A stretch of 64,000 bases of DNA from Brachynemurus nebulosus (Eukaryota > Arthropoda > Insecta > Neuroptera > Myrmeleontidae): positions 2,357,001-2,421,000 of the forward strand of contig JAPWDM010000035.1 in the NCBI GenBank assembly GCA_035578155.1, in the 5' to 3' direction. The position numbers and the translations under genes are program-made. Of this stretch, positions 48,047 to 61,289 are shown one piece after another. The notes under the pieces are model-generated. The model searched no databases. It was not told the origin of the DNA and worked only from the letters and a program-made list of their open reading frames with translations. Positions within the stretch are counted from its first letter, which is position 1. Each line of letters starts with the position of its first letter.

Positions 48047-49089
<1,043 letters not shown>

Positions 49090-49281
49090 AGAGAAAGTAT
49101 TTGCAATCAATAATAATCCAGTATAATCTATTCAATTTTTTTCTTCTTTATATGTCTTGAATAAAACACGTATTTCGGAAAAAAGCAAAAACACATGTCT
49201 CCTATTTTTTGGAGCTCTTTCTATTTGTGATGGTAAAAATTTAATACACTGAACGACTCAGGCTGTACAGGAATATTTTCC

Positions 49282-50740
49282 CCATATATATATGTAGTTA
49301 ATATACTTCTGTATATATCTTTTATATTATGTATCTAGAATAAAAAAAGGCAAAAAAAGCAATTAATTTAGACAATACTTTTACATTTAATCAGAATAGT
49401 ATATTGTACAATAAATGAGAAAAGAGGCTTATTTCTCACGAATATGAGAAATACGTTTCCACCGTTTCCACGATTCCACTTAAAAAAATCATGTTCATAA
49501 ATGTAACTATTAATTTTGGTAATTTTGCCAAAAAGTACAAGTCAAACCGAAAAAAATAAGTACTGGCAGAACTCAGTGCGATAATTTTTTTAAGCAGAAC
49601 CTTTTCTTGAAAAAAAAGTTTTCCGGACTAAAAAAAATCAATATCACGGAAACTTTTAAATTTTTTTACCCCAAAAAACTGGTGGTTATTTAAAACCCAG
49701 AAAGGCATACTTTCACCAAGTTTCGTAAAAATTAAATTATTTTTGTGGAAATGAGAAATATAAAACGAAATATAGAAAAAAACAGCAAAGTTCGCATTTT
49801 TCTCCGAAATTTTGAGGTTATGTGAAAAAGTGACCTTCACAAAAGTTGTAGATTTTTGCATGATCTACAACTTTTGTAAAGGATAATTTTTTCTTTGACT
49901 TCGACTTTCGCCGGAAATTGCAATATTACAATTTTTCAGTCTTTGGAACCCCCAAATCAATCCTCCACCGCTCCTGCTCACGAATTTATTTTTTTTTTTA
50001 CGTTTATTATAAGCCTCTTTACCATTTCCACTTATAAAAGTCTAGGTAACAATTTTTTTTCTCTCTATGTGTAATTTAGTTAGACTATTTTGGCTAAATA
50101 TTTACTGTATAATGTTATATGTACTATATGAACCCTCTATAACTACACATAGTTTCGGTTTTTCTTAGTTTTTGTATTGATACCAGTAAAAGTCCATCAG
50201 TTTCTTTGCAAAATTTAAAAGAGCATAAAATTCTGAACACAATGAACCCAAAATCATCTATTTAAGTCATTAGAGATTTTGGCCAGGGCTGTCCAAATTT
50301 GACCTAATTTGAGTGCATAGAAATACGAAACTGTACAATATAGAACAAGTTTTATTACGTTGTAATGTACTATGGAGCTTCATGAATTTACCCACAAAAA
50401 ATCATCCAATTCAAATCCCTCGTTTGGAAAATATAGAATTTTTTATAAAAGAGATGCAAAAAAACGTGATAATTACCGCAATTTTCGAAGCAAAATATCT
50501 CGAGCCTAAATAATAATTTTGAGAAATAAATGTCAAAATTGGACATAGCTCTACTGGTAGATAAATTATAGTGAATATGAAAAAAATCTGAGAACTTGAC
50601 TTTTAAGACTGGTCGAATTGACGTGAAAAGGTCCATATACTATTCTGATTAAATGTAAAAGTATTGTCTAAATTAATTGCTTTTTTTGCCTTTTTTTATT
50701 CTAGATACATAATATAAAAGATATATACAGAAGTATATTA

Positions 50741-50755
<15 letters not shown>
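49282..50755. mobile_element. 1.47-kb element with about 120-bp TIRs
   Basis: The left arm ('gtagttaatatacttctgta', 'tatcttttatattatgtatc', 'aaaaaggcaaaaaaagcaat', 'agacaatacttttacattta') is mirrored almost exactly at 50635-50747. The outer limits merge into TA-rich sequence, so the exact ends are uncertain. The interior includes a 20-bp hairpin, 'acaaaagttgtagatttttg' and mirror, around 49838-49881. No transposase is visible. Confidence 0.8.
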
Positions 50756-50823
<68 letters not shown>

Positions 50824-51119
50824 TTAATCCTATTTAGTGTTACCAAAACAAAAACAAAAACAAAGTTAGTGTAAGTTTAAGGTGTACAATTTTTATCTTA
50901 TTACAAAAAATGTGTTTTCAGATCCATAATTAGAATATCTTTCAGCGAAACAAACGAATATATAATTGCATATAAATTTGATCCGGTGCTAAAGAAGCAG
51001 CCATAAAACAAGGAAAATGATTAAGCAGCATTAGAGCTAGAGTTAATAGTATATTTCTGGAGTAATCTTATATTTAAATAAAAAATGAAATATGGACTGT
51101 ATTTATCCGTTCCCAATGG
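50756..51119. other. (TA)n tail and spacer
   Basis: (TA)n continues to 50821. The remainder is AT-rich with nothing recognised. Confidence 0.5.
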
Positions 51120-51128
51120 TTTTAAGTA

Positions 51129-54100
51129 AGGTGCATGTCGCTGGCCCGGCCATGTCGGAAATTCGATATCAAAACTATACCACGATTTAGTACCTAATTT
51201 GTACTAATTTGTACCCCCAGTTTCAGAATTTGTACTCATAAGGTGGCGGAGATATTAAGGGGGTCCCAAATCCGGGCCAGCGACATGCCAGCCCGGCCAT
51301 GTCGGAAATTTGATATAAAAACTTACCACGATTTAGTACCTATTTTGTACTTATTACGCTCCACTTTCAGAATTTGTACTCATAAGATGGCGGAGATATT
51401 AAGGGGGTCCCAAAACCAGTCCAGTACAGTGCCAGCCCGGCCCTGTCGGAAGTTTGATATAAAAACTATACCACGATTTAGTACCTATTTTGTACTAAGT
51501 TACGCTCCATTTTCAGAATTTTGTACCCCTAAGATGGCAGAGATATTAAGGGGGTCCCAAAACCAGTCCAGTACAATTCCAGTCCGGCCCTGTTGGTAAT
51601 TTGATACAAAAACTATACCAGGATTTAGTACTTATTTTTTACTATATTGTACTCCATTTTCAAAATTTGTACCCTTAAGATGGCAGAGATATTAAGGGGA
51701 GTCCAGCTTCAGAATTTGTATCTGTAAGATGGGAGGGATATTAAGTGTTACGTACACAGGGACAGTGTCATGCCAGTCAGTTTTGGAAATTTGCTAAAAT
51801 TGAAGACAATAAATGGATCGGTCAAGAAACGGGGAAACCCAGGAGAAAGGTAAATAAACACACGTGTACCGGAAGCGAGAGGAAAATCACGATCTTTGAT
51901 GTTGCACGAGTTTCAGGTAAGCAAATACGGGGCGGGGAGACCAGATAATGAATATTACGAAATTTTTTTTTTTATTTCTAAATTTTTGTTAATAAATGTG
52001 GATAATATATTTTTTCTTGGTACTTGAATTAAAATTAATTGTTGTGTCGGGGCCGGACAGGGCCGGACTGGCACTGTACTGGACTGGTTTTGAGACCCTC
52101 TTAATATCTCTGATATCTTAGGGGTACAAATTCTGAAACTCGAGTACGAATTAGCACAAATTAGGTACTAAATCGCGGTATAGTTTTTATGTCAAATTTC
52201 CGACAGGGCCGGGCTGGCACTGTACTGGACCGGTTTTGGGACCCCCTTAATATCTCTACCATCTTAGGGGTACAAATTATGAAACTCGAGTAAAATATAG
52301 TACAAAATTGGTAATAAATCGTGGTATAGTTTTTATATCAAATTTCCGACAAGACCGGGCTAGCATTGTACTGGCGGGGGTTTAGGCCCCATTCATATCT
52401 CTACCATCTTACGGGCACAAATTTTGAAACTCGAGTACAAATTAGGAAAAATTAGGTACTAAATCGTGGTATAGTTTTTACATCAAATTTCCGACAGGGC
52501 CGGGCTGGCATTGTACTGGACCGGTTTTGGTACCCCCTTAATATCTCTGCCATCTAAGGGGTACAAATTCTGAAAATGGAGTACAATATAGTACAAAATA
52601 GGTACTAAATCCTGTTATAGTTTTTGTATCAAATTTCCGACAGGGCCGGACTGGCATTGTACTGGACTGGTTTTGGGACCCCCTTAATATCTCTACCATC
52701 TTAGAGGTATAAATTCTGAAAATGGAGCGTAATATACTACAAAATAGGTACTAAATCGTGGTATAGTTTTTATATCAAACTTCCGACAGGGCCGGGCTGG
52801 CACTATACTGGACTGGTTTTGAGACCCTCTTAATATCTCTGCCATCTTAGGGGTTCAAATTCTAAAACTGGAGTACAACATAGTACAAAGTAGGTACTAA
52901 GTCGCACTATAGTTTTTGTATCAAATTTCCGACAGGGCCGGGCCGGCATTGTACTAGCCTGGTTTTGGGACCCTCTTAATATCTCTACCATCTTAGGGGT
53001 ACAAATTCTGAAAATAGAGCGTAATACACTACAAAATAGGTACTAAATCGTGGTATAGTTTTTATATCAAACTTCCGACAGGGCCGGGCTGGCACTGTAA
53101 TGGACTGGTTTTCAGACCCTCTTAATATCTCTGGCATCTTAGGGGTACAAATTCTAAAACTGGAGTACAACATAGTACAAAGTAGGTACTAAGTCGCACT
53201 ATAGTTTTTGTATCAAATTTCCGACAGGGCCGGGCTGGCATTGTACTAGCCTGGTTTTGGGACCCCCTTAATATCTCTGCCATCTTAAGGGCACAAATTT
53301 TGAAAATAGAGTACAATATAGTAGAAAACAGGTACTAAATCCTGGTATAGTTTTTTTTATCAAATTACCGACAGGGCCGGACTGGCATTGTACTGGACTG
53401 GCTTTGAGACCCCCTTAATATCTCTGCCATCTTAGGGGTACAAATTCTGAAAATGGAGCGTAATATAATACAAAATAGTTACTAAATCATGGTATAGTTT
53501 TTATATCAAACTTCCGACAGGGCCGGGCTGGCACTGTACTGGACTGGTTTTGGGACCCCCTTAATATCTGTGCCATCTTACGGGTACAAATTCTGAAACT
53601 GGAGTACAACATAGTGCAAAATTAGGTACCAAATCGTGGTATAGTGTTTATATCAAATTTCCCACAGGGCCGGGCTTGCATTGTACTGGAGTGGTTTCGG
53701 GACCGCCTTAATATCTCCACCATCTTAGGGGCGCAAATTCTGAAACTGGAGTGCAACATAGTACAAAATAGGTGCTAAATCGTAGTAGAGTTTTTGTATC
53801 AATTTTCCGACAGGGCCGGGCTAGCATTGTACTGACCTGGTTTTGGGACCCCCTTAATATCCCTGCCATCTTAAGGGTACAAATTCTGAAACTGGAGTAC
53901 AAATTAGGTACTAAATCGTGGTATACTTTTTATATCAAAATTTCGTCATGGCCGGGCTGGCCCGGATTTGGGACCCCCTTAATATCTCCGCCATCTTATG
54001 AGTACAAATTCTGAAAGTGGAGTACAAATTAGTACAAAATAGGTACTAAATCTTGGTATAGTTTTTATATCAAATTTCCGACATGGCCGGGCTGGCATGT

Positions 54101-54254
54101 CGCTGGCCCGGATTTGGGACCCCCCTAATATCTCCGCCACCTTATGAGTACAAATTCTGAAACTGGGGGTACAAATTAGTACAAATTAGGTACTAAATCG
54201 TGGTATAGTTTTTGTATCGAATTTCCGACATGGCCGGGCCAGCGACATGCACCT
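51129..54254. mobile_element. Foldback-like element, 3.1 kb: TIRs made of 145-bp tandem repeats, 9-bp target duplication
   Basis: A perfect 9-bp direct repeat TTTTAAGTA flanks the element (51120-51128 and 54255-54263). Its ends are AGGTGCATGTCGCTGGCCCG and the mirror. The left TIR holds about 4 units of a 145-bp repeat (51129-51700). The right TIR holds about 15 units in inverted orientation (52045-54254). Unit landmarks are 'ccgacagggccgggctggca', 'gggacccccttaatatctct', 'gccatcttaggggtacaaat' and 'taggtactaaatcgtggtat'. The outermost units of the two ends match each other better than their neighbours. A unique centre (about 51710-52040) separates the arrays. Long, internally repeated TIRs with a 9-bp duplication are hallmarks of Foldback/MULE-type elements. 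No transposase is encoded. Confidence 0.85.
51710..52040 (+). other. Unique centre of the Foldback-like element
   Basis: This 330-bp centre is less AT-rich than the region and unlike the repeat unit. A 67-codon frame (51745-51948) includes KIEDNKWIGQETGKPRRK and ERKITIFDVARVSGKQ. Donor-like AAAG|GTAAAT (51849) and CAG|GTAAGC (51917) occur within it. It could be a captured piece of a host gene, as in Pack-MULEs, or leftover element sequence. I recognise no domain. Confidence 0.35.
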
Positions 54255-54329
54255 TTTTAAGTAAACGGTAGTATATATAAAAAAAATGAAAGGAAACTAT
54301 AGGTAAAATTGGCATACGAACTGAAAGAA

Positions 54330-54790
54330 AAATATCAGTATTAAGTCAAAGTTACCCCACAAGACCGTAGGACTTCAAAAGAAGCTTAAAGTAAACGACT
54401 GGACGTATCTTTAAGATCTTAAGATCCCAAAACGAACTCAAAATAACTGGCTGAACGCATTTTGACTAAATTTTTTGCTCAAATTGTATTGAGATTCAGA
54501 GAAAAATGAACATTTTAAAATTGCCCTCTAGGATTCTGAGGTCTCAAAAAGACCCAAAATAAACGACTGCACGGATCTGAACCTTTGCCCTAATATTACG
54601 AGTATTAAGAATCCAAAAAAAATTAACGAGAGTTCGAAAATATTATCCAGAGCCCTGTGAACTCGAAATGTCTCGCAAAATAAAGTACTCTTAAAATTAT
54701 CAATGTGAATATCTCAAGGTATAAAAATTAGATACCCTATTAAAATATGAATATCGCAGAGTATTTCAGTATATCTGATGTTCCGGTTCA
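54330..54790. repeat. Degenerate repeat region
   Basis: Phrases such as 'aagatcccaaaacgaactca', 'aataaacgactgcacggatc' and 'aggtctcaaaaagacccaaa' recur loosely with a spacing of about 110-130 bp. Probably an old minisatellite. A similar pattern is seen at 55670-56110. Confidence 0.4.
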
Positions 54791-55640
54791 ACGGAAAAAA
54801 AGAATAACGGTGTCGATTTCGATTATGGTTATAAAGTATAGGTTATTTTCGCTTTCGGTTCTGGTTTCGGTTTCGGTGTTAAAAAAAATTAAATTTTTTT
54901 GCGAGTTATGAATATATTATATATTTCATAGAAATTACCTAATTTATAAAACATAAATCAACGTTGGAAAAATTCAATCTTAATATTTTTCAAAATGCTT
55001 GAATTTATCGAAACATCATTTTCCCTTACTAGGTGTTTACTTTAGGCCTGAGACAGCTCTTTCGACACTCGCTTGATTAATTGATACGCTAAACACAACT
55101 TCCAAAATTAGAAAACCTGAGAATATAAATTTTAATTTCTAATCCAGTAACCTGTTCCTTTTCTATCTAATCTAGAAATATCGTCGAACGTAAATATCAG
55201 ATGTCTGTTAATTCTAATAAATAGATAAATAAATAAATAAATAAGATAATATAAAATAAAACAAAAAATATATTTTAACGACTATATGTACGAACGTTAG
55301 AAAAGTTTATTGGTTTACTATTTTTGTAAAATTTTATATTTTGATCCATAAGAACTTTTCAAATGTTATTGTAAATTTTATTTTGTAAATTTTATTATTT
55401 ATATACCCACCTATACCTATATTATAGAAACATCAGTTCCTTAAATTTTGAAATTTATTGTTGAAGAAGATTATAGAATAAAATTAAATATTAAATTTCA
55501 GGTATGAACCGGAACGAAAAAAATAACGGTTTCGTTTCGGTTAACGGTTTTTGAAAAAAATAATTTTGCTCCAGTTAACGGTTACTCTTTGGCAAAATCA
55601 ATCGATTTCACCGGTTTTCGGTTACAGTTACGGTTCGGTT
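54790..55640. repeat. GGTTTCGGTT-type simple-sequence patches around an AT-rich spacer
   Basis: At 54830-54885 and 55505-55640 the motif 'tttcggttt' or 'aacggttt' recurs. Between them the sequence is AT-rich, with (AAAT)n at 55221-55246. No coding content. Confidence 0.45.
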
Positions 55641-56189
55641 CGAAGCCCTGTTTAAAAGATGAGATCGAAATTGATTCGCAGGACTTTCATTAAACAGCTG
55701 GACCGATCTTAATAAAATTTTATCAAAATAAGTTATGTATCGAAATATGAATAAGTCTACTTTAGAGTCATTGAGCGAGCCAAGCGATGTACTATAAGAA
55801 ACTGATTTTCTATAAAATTTCAGAACATCAAATTTAAATGGACATGTGATCAGAATTATCCATCAGTGACACCAAATAGATTCCAAATTAAAAATGGAAG
55901 GAATTTTTGACAAAATTTTGTTCAAATATTGTTAAAAGGTCTGGAAAAAATTAAAGTGAAGTAAAATTATCCCCTAATGTCTTAATGTCCCAAGAAAGGC
56001 CTAAAATAGAAATACTTCTAAAATTATTAACATGAGTATCTACATGACGGTGCGGAAATTAGCCATGCTTTTGAAATATGAATATGGTTACTTTAAGGTC
56101 GTTTGACAAGCAGGGCCAGGCAAAATAATTAATTGAATACGTACAGAATTTCCAAATATCTAATTTAAAATTTACCCAATAATTTGACT
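55641..56189. other. Degenerate repeat and spacer
   Basis: It resembles 54330-54790 in phrases such as 'agctggaccgatcttaataa' and 'atgtcccaagaaaggcctaa'. No gene. Confidence 0.35.
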
Positions 56190-56400
56190 CTAAATTCAAA
56201 TAATTTTATGCGAGTGAAACCGCGGATCGCAGCTAGTTTCTATATATTATATATTAAACTAACGGAACAGCCTACTTTTTTTAGTCGAATTTTTCCTTGA
56301 AAAAATTAGACTTATACAGTCTATACAACAAGAACGGCGAGAGGCGAGAGTAGGGGCGCTATTCGTTTTCGGACCCGTAGAACACGAATATGTAGAAATA

Positions 56401-56473
<73 letters not shown>
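56190..56473 (-). repeat. SINE-like head, repeat family C (reverse) and (TA)n
   Basis: 56190-56262 read in reverse starts ACTAGCTGCGATCCGCGGTT, a head of the same type as 2715. 56268-56397 is family C in reverse, and (TA)n covers 56398-56473. The same family C-(TA)n pairing occurs at 22.7 and 48.9 kb. Confidence 0.65.
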
Positions 56474-56476
<3 letters not shown>

Positions 56477-56695
56477 CCCGCTACCTTTTAATATGTGGAG
56501 GGCCCCCCTATGGAAGTTAAGAGCTCAAATTTGGTAAATGGGGCTCATTCCGATGCACAACAATACTATCAAAGTGGGGTCAAATTTTGGGCAAATTTTG
56601 GATCCGACCCAAACTTTAAGGGGGTGGTGGGGGCGAAAAAGCAATAAAACTTTTCCAAACCGGTTGGAAATAATGTTTCGGTCACCCAAAAAAAA
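56474..56695 (-). repeat. Repeat family D, copy 2
   Basis: Reverse complement of 9860-10131, beginning at (TA)n with 'cccgctaccttttaatatgt' and ending near 'aaaccggttggaaataat'. Confidence 0.75.
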
Positions 56696-57254
56696 ATTAC
56701 TACAGTTACTGCTATGCCTTTGGTCAATAATCACTTTTAAAGATTTTTTGTTTATCGATTAAAAAATGTCTCAAAATTTAAGTCTAACAAAGCATTACAT
56801 AGAAAGATGAAGTGATAAATAACCAAATTTATTTTTGCTGTAATCTCCTAACTTTTCTGAACATTTTGATGAAAAAATTATTGCTTTATGTTAAATATTA
56901 AAAAGTTAAATATTAAAAGTTAAATGTTATTGCTTTATGTTAAATATTAAATTAGTAAAAATTTTTGCTAAGGGTTTATTCATATCTGACATTTGATTTT
57001 ATTGATTTTGATAAAGGAGAAAAACATTTGAAAGTTTACCTCTAGCAACGAATCGCCGTTCAATAATAAATAACTACGTTGTAAGCCGGATAATCCATGT
57101 ATTATACGAATGTCATGAATAATACACGAATACACAAGCGATCCTTCTATTAGCTAACACAAATCAGTTAGAACGCGTTGTACCCAAGACGTCTTGGTTT
57201 AAATGTTTATTTTATCAACATACGCACGGTATTATATCATTCGCTAAAAAAAGT
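56696..57254. other. AT-rich spacer, nothing recognised
   Basis: A small direct repeat, 'attgctttatgttaaatatt', occurs twice at 56880-56950. Otherwise plain. Confidence 0.45.
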
Positions 57255-57540
57255 CGAGGTATATTGTCAAAACTAACTAAACCAACTTAACCTTAACTAA
57301 TCTCATCACCTAGTTTTTATATCAAAGTTGAAGTATATTGTCAAAACTAACTAAACTAACCTAACCTTAACTAACCCCACCAACTAGTTTTTATATCAAA
57401 GTTGAAGTATATTATCAAAACTAACTAAACTAACCTAACCTTAACTAACTTAACCTTAACTAACCTCACCACCTAGTTTTTATATCAAAGTCTAAATATA
57501 TTATTAAAACTAGCTAAACTAACCTAACCTTAGCTCGGAA
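57255..57540. repeat. Minisatellite, same 80-bp family as 29610-29835
   Basis: Three to four units with 'actaactaaactaacctaac', 'cttaactaacctcaccacct', 'agtttttatatcaaagt' and 'atattgtcaaaa'. One unit carries an extra 'taacttaaccttaac'. Confidence 0.75.
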
Positions 57541-58261
57541 AATACACATAGGATTATGATAATTTCGAAGGATGAGTGCGGAATTTACCTGCGATCTTAT
57601 CTCAGTAATTATTTGGTGCGGAAATTGCCACCGCCCGTTACTTATAATAATTAATTGTATCCTTTGTTTTGATAAATAAAAGTTTCATTAACTTAATTTT
57701 CAATTTATTTTACTTACAATACATAAATAGAATTAGATAAATTTGTGAATAACGTTCAAACCTGTAATAGACTCCCAACAAATTTGTTGAATAAAAGTTA
57801 CAAAAATTGTGTAATAACCAAGTCCTAAGCGTACATATAAAAAAAATTTGGACAGTAGGAGGCCGATCAAGACCTTCTAACTGCTTAGTTGATCATTTTT
57901 TCGATGGCGATCAGCCTATGCACGTCATTTGTTACGTATTGTTAAAATCATTGTTAGTTACATTGCATGGATCTCTGTCCACATGTACGTCTTATGTAGT
58001 TGTGTGTATGACCACTCACATAAATGCAAACATCAAACACACACAACTACAAACAGTGTGTACCTACACAACATAGTGTAGAGAGGTGGTAGGGATTTTT
58101 TGTCCACGCTAGTTTCACTAGTACAGAGATAGTAACTTCGTTTCTGTATTCTGTGGTAATAGCCAACGGCCGTTGGTTATAGCCAGAACTCCTCGGATAA
58201 ATAGCTCAAAAACCGGATAATTGCCGAAAATGTTTGAAATATGTATATGCATTTCGTCACG
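57541..58261. other. Spacer, nothing recognised
   Basis: An 89-codon frame at 57807-58076 has no domain that I recognise and a TG/CA-rich end. I do not call it. Confidence 0.4.
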
Positions 58262-58534
58262 GGTGCATACTAGTTCGCTCCCGCGGTCAGATTTTAATCT
58301 TATCTTGAAAAAAAATCGTAGGTTAGTTCGCTCCCGACTTGTTATCTACTGACAGGTAAAATTAATTACTTAAATGACGGTGAGTATATCCCATATAGTA
58401 AGATAAAAAGCAAATATTCGCCATTAGTTATTATTTGTGGTCAATCACTTGAAGATAAAACTTGTTTGCCAACCAATCTATATAATTTTGTCATCGATAT
58501 GGAAGTGTGTGAAATGGTATGCGAATTCAATTTC

Positions 58535-58740
58535 ACAAATCATTGGATGAGTTCGTTAGCCAGACTCGTCGGATGCCCAAAAGTAGGTTTTCTAGGCATT
58601 TTTTGTCAACAAAATGAGTTTTTTGCTAGAACTAAGGAATTATTCAAATTTTTTTACACCAATCGAAAGAAAAAGCAAATCACGTAAAAAATTTTTTTGA
58701 GCCATTGCTATAAGTAAATTACTTTTTGAGAAAAATTAGG
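58535..58740 (-). repeat. Family B fragment nested in the MULE-like element
   Basis: 'cattggatgagttcgttagc', 'cagactcgtcggatgcccaa' and 'aatgagttttttgctagaac' match the left half of family B in reverse. Confidence 0.6.
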
Positions 58741-58744
58741 AAAT

Positions 58745-59744
58745 ATGTTGGAGGAAATTATTTTCCATTACACTTGCACTCACAGTCAACTTACTTCTGC
58801 CTCATTTTTTGCAATTCTACATTCGAAAAAAAGGCTTCATAAGCGCCGTGTCATGATTTTTTTAAACCAAGCTAGCGATTCAGCTATATTTTATTTCTGT
58901 CAGTTGAATAAGCCTTTTATATATATTTGTTTCATTTTTTTTTTTTTTTTGAGGAAAATTATCAAGAATATTTGTTTTATGTCAGAGTATGGTCAGAATT
59001 TAGATTATGTTCACACCTTACTAAAATTATTAAGAGTGTGCTACAGATACATAAAAATTACGTTAAACCATATTGAAACAATAATATTTTAACGTAAATT
59101 TCTGCCTGATTGAGAATACTATTAATAATTAGAACGTATAAGCAAAGCATTCTAGTCGTAAATAATTTTACACATTCAATTATTTTTGTCAACAAAAAAA
59201 ATTTAAATTTTGACATATTCTATCATACATTTTGTTCTGGAAATGTTAAAGAATTTTAAGGTGAATCATTCAGAAAGAGTTAATTTAATAAATTAAAGGC
59301 AAACATTTATATACTATATTTTAACACGTGTAAAGAAAGTTTACAGTTTTTTGAAAAAATGTAATAAAATTTTTACATACTTACAAATGTATTTTTAAAG
59401 GTAATCCACCAACATATTTTTTTATTTCTTTAACTAATTTATTATTAAATTTTGTTTTAGAATTTTATTCTTCACGGAAGGAAATCTTCATCATCTAGTA
59501 CACATTTTTAAAATATCCTTTCGAATTTTATAACTCAATCATAACATTTAACGTCTACGTAAAAAAAACAAATCGACTGTTTTTTCTCAATTTTCTAGTA
59601 TTAAGTCTCGGGGTAGTTAACTAGAGGGTGATTGTGCCGACATTTTAATGTAAAATATGGTAATTTTAACCGTCTTCAAAAGAATGTTTTGATTTTAACA
59701 ATAAAAAAATTTTAATAAGTGTTTTCGTTTTGCAGAGGATTGCC
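58745..59744. other. Interior of the MULE-like region, nothing recognised
   Basis: A 115-codon frame at 58745-59092 contains a long Phe run and no domain. Confidence 0.35.
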
Positions 59745-59905
59745 CAAAAGGATTGCTAAAATTATTATTATTATAGACAGTAACGAAACGCATTTTATCC
59801 TTTTTTATATAAGTACAAACAATTAAGCATGTCGTTTTTTGTTTATGTGATTGTACATGTGAAATTCAGGGTTGATAATAATCATATTATATTATATGAA
59901 CAACT
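59745..59905 (+). repeat. Repeat family G, copy 2
   Basis: It matches 37506-37700 in reverse complement ('gtaacgaaacgcattttatc', 'gtgattgtacatgtgaaatt', 'cagggttgataataatcata'). Confidence 0.6.
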
Positions 59906-60111
59906 AAAATCTTATCTTGAAAAAGAATCGTAGATTAGTTCGCTCCCGACTTGTTATCTACTGACAGGTAAACTTAATTACTTAAATGACGGTGAGTATA
60001 TCCCATATAGTAAGATAAAAAGCAAATATTCCCACATTAGTTATTATTTGTAGTCAATCAGTTGAAGATAAAACTTGTTTACCAACCAATCTATATAATT
60101 TTGTCATCGAT

Positions 60112-60201
60112 ATGGAAGTGTGCGAAATGGTAAGTGAAAAGGGCAAACCCATGTTAACTGTAAATAATTTTAATTTTCACAAGAACACAAAAACATTTTA
60201 A
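60112..60201 (+). pseudogene. Partial FLYWCH-type zinc finger
   Basis: The frame MEVCEMVSEKGKPMLTVNNF continues for nine residues and stops at TAA (60199-60201). S-x-[KR]-G-K-x-x-L-x-x-x-x-[FY]-x-[FY] is the start of the FLYWCH finger found in insect MULE (Phantom-type) transposases. The W-x-C and C-terminal His part is missing. The first seven codons occur also at 58499 in the duplicated segment. A 130-bp tandem duplication follows (60232-60300 and 60362-60425). Confidence 0.5.
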
Positions 60202-60868
60202 TAAAAGCAGAAAAAAGTGTATCGCAAGGCAGTTAATTTGCGTAACGAATTTGTAGAAGGAAAAATATCATTATTGAAACAAAATGTAATGCCTAAGTAG
60301 ATCAGACTTTTGTAAAATTTATGTCATATAAATTTACACCAAATTTATAATATATCTAATATTAATTTGCGTAAGGAATTTGTAAAGAAAAAAATATCAT
60401 TATTGAAACAAAATATAATAAGAAGATTCGACTTTGTGAAATTTATGTCATAGAAATTTACATCAAATTAATATGTAATGTATTCAATATTAAATTATAA
60501 AACACAAATAAAAACATTCTTATTTTGCTGTTCAATTTGTCTAATTTCTCTTTCTTTGGGTTCTTAGAATGAACCTTAATCGCATTACCATATAGTGACG
60601 GAAACGAATTAGTATACGGTCTAGACGAGAGCGAACTACCCTTCAGGGCAATCTGACCGCGGGAGCAAACTAGTGTGCTCCGTACGTCACATATTATTCG
60701 GCGACTTTGGCTGATTAGCGATTTAGGTGGCTAGTATACGTAATGAAAGTTTTCGCATTTAATTAACCATAACATATATAAAATTCGATTGTGAAAATTG
60801 TTTATAATAATAATAGTAGGTGAATAGAGAAAATAAAGGCTCCGTGATACGATTATTAATATTCTAAG

Positions 60869-61289
60869 AGCCAAAACACACGTACCACTTTGTAACCACG
60901 CGACAGCGACAAAATAGTGATTGCTCTGTGGCCGGGTACGTACGCATGTAGTTTTCTTATGGAAACACAAATTTCAAGACACACGGACCACAACTTGCCG
61001 TCGTAGTCGGACACTGTCACAATGTGTCGTCTCCTGTCGTTGAGTGTAGTTGTTACTTGTTAGTGGTCAAAACTTGCGATTAGTGGACGGCGTATAAGCG
61101 ACAGATACATAAATATACCAGTACATACGACACTGTATATGACCGACAGTATTGGTGGCGTTAATGTATTCCAACAGTGACTGTACGTCACTCGTCCACT
61201 AAAAAGTGGCTCGGAAGTGGTCGTCTAAGACACATGAACGACAGTACAACCACAAAAAGTGGTCATCGCGTGGTGCGTGTGTCTTGGCT
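60869..61289. mobile_element. 421-bp MITE, AGCC...GGCT ends, 5-bp CTAAG duplication
   Basis: The left end AGCCAAAACACACGTACCAC is mirrored at 61270-61289 as 'gtgcgtgtgtcttggct', with a few mismatches; 'aaccac' and 'cgcgac' blocks pair further in. CTAAG stands on both sides (60864-60868 and 61290-61294). The interior is rich in 'cgac' and 'gtcg' motifs and has no ORF. Confidence 0.75.

Larger units (their letters stand above)
58262..60681 (+). mobile_element. MULE-like DNA transposon remnant with TIRs and a partial FLYWCH finger
   Basis: The ends match over about 31 bp: ACTAGTTCGCTCCCGCGGTC at 58269, and its mirror with T for C at 60651-60674. CGTCAC lies just outside both ends (58255-58260 and 60685-60690), but a full target duplication is not certain. 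The core motif TAGTTCGCTCCCG recurs inside at about 58324 and 59937, and reversed near 60630. A segment of about 230 bp is present twice in direct orientation (58293-58525 and 59906-60135). The first copy is interrupted by a family B fragment (58535-58740). A FLYWCH-like start lies at 60112. No MULE DDE domain remains. Confidence 0.65.

Noticed and set aside
51243..51599. A 118-codon repetitive protein gene
   Set aside because: The frame is created by the 145-bp tandem repeat of the Foldback-like element, and other units break it.
51129..54254. CRISPR-like array
   Set aside because: Direct repeats of 145 bp without spacer structure, in a eukaryotic repeat context. It is a tandem satellite inside a transposon.
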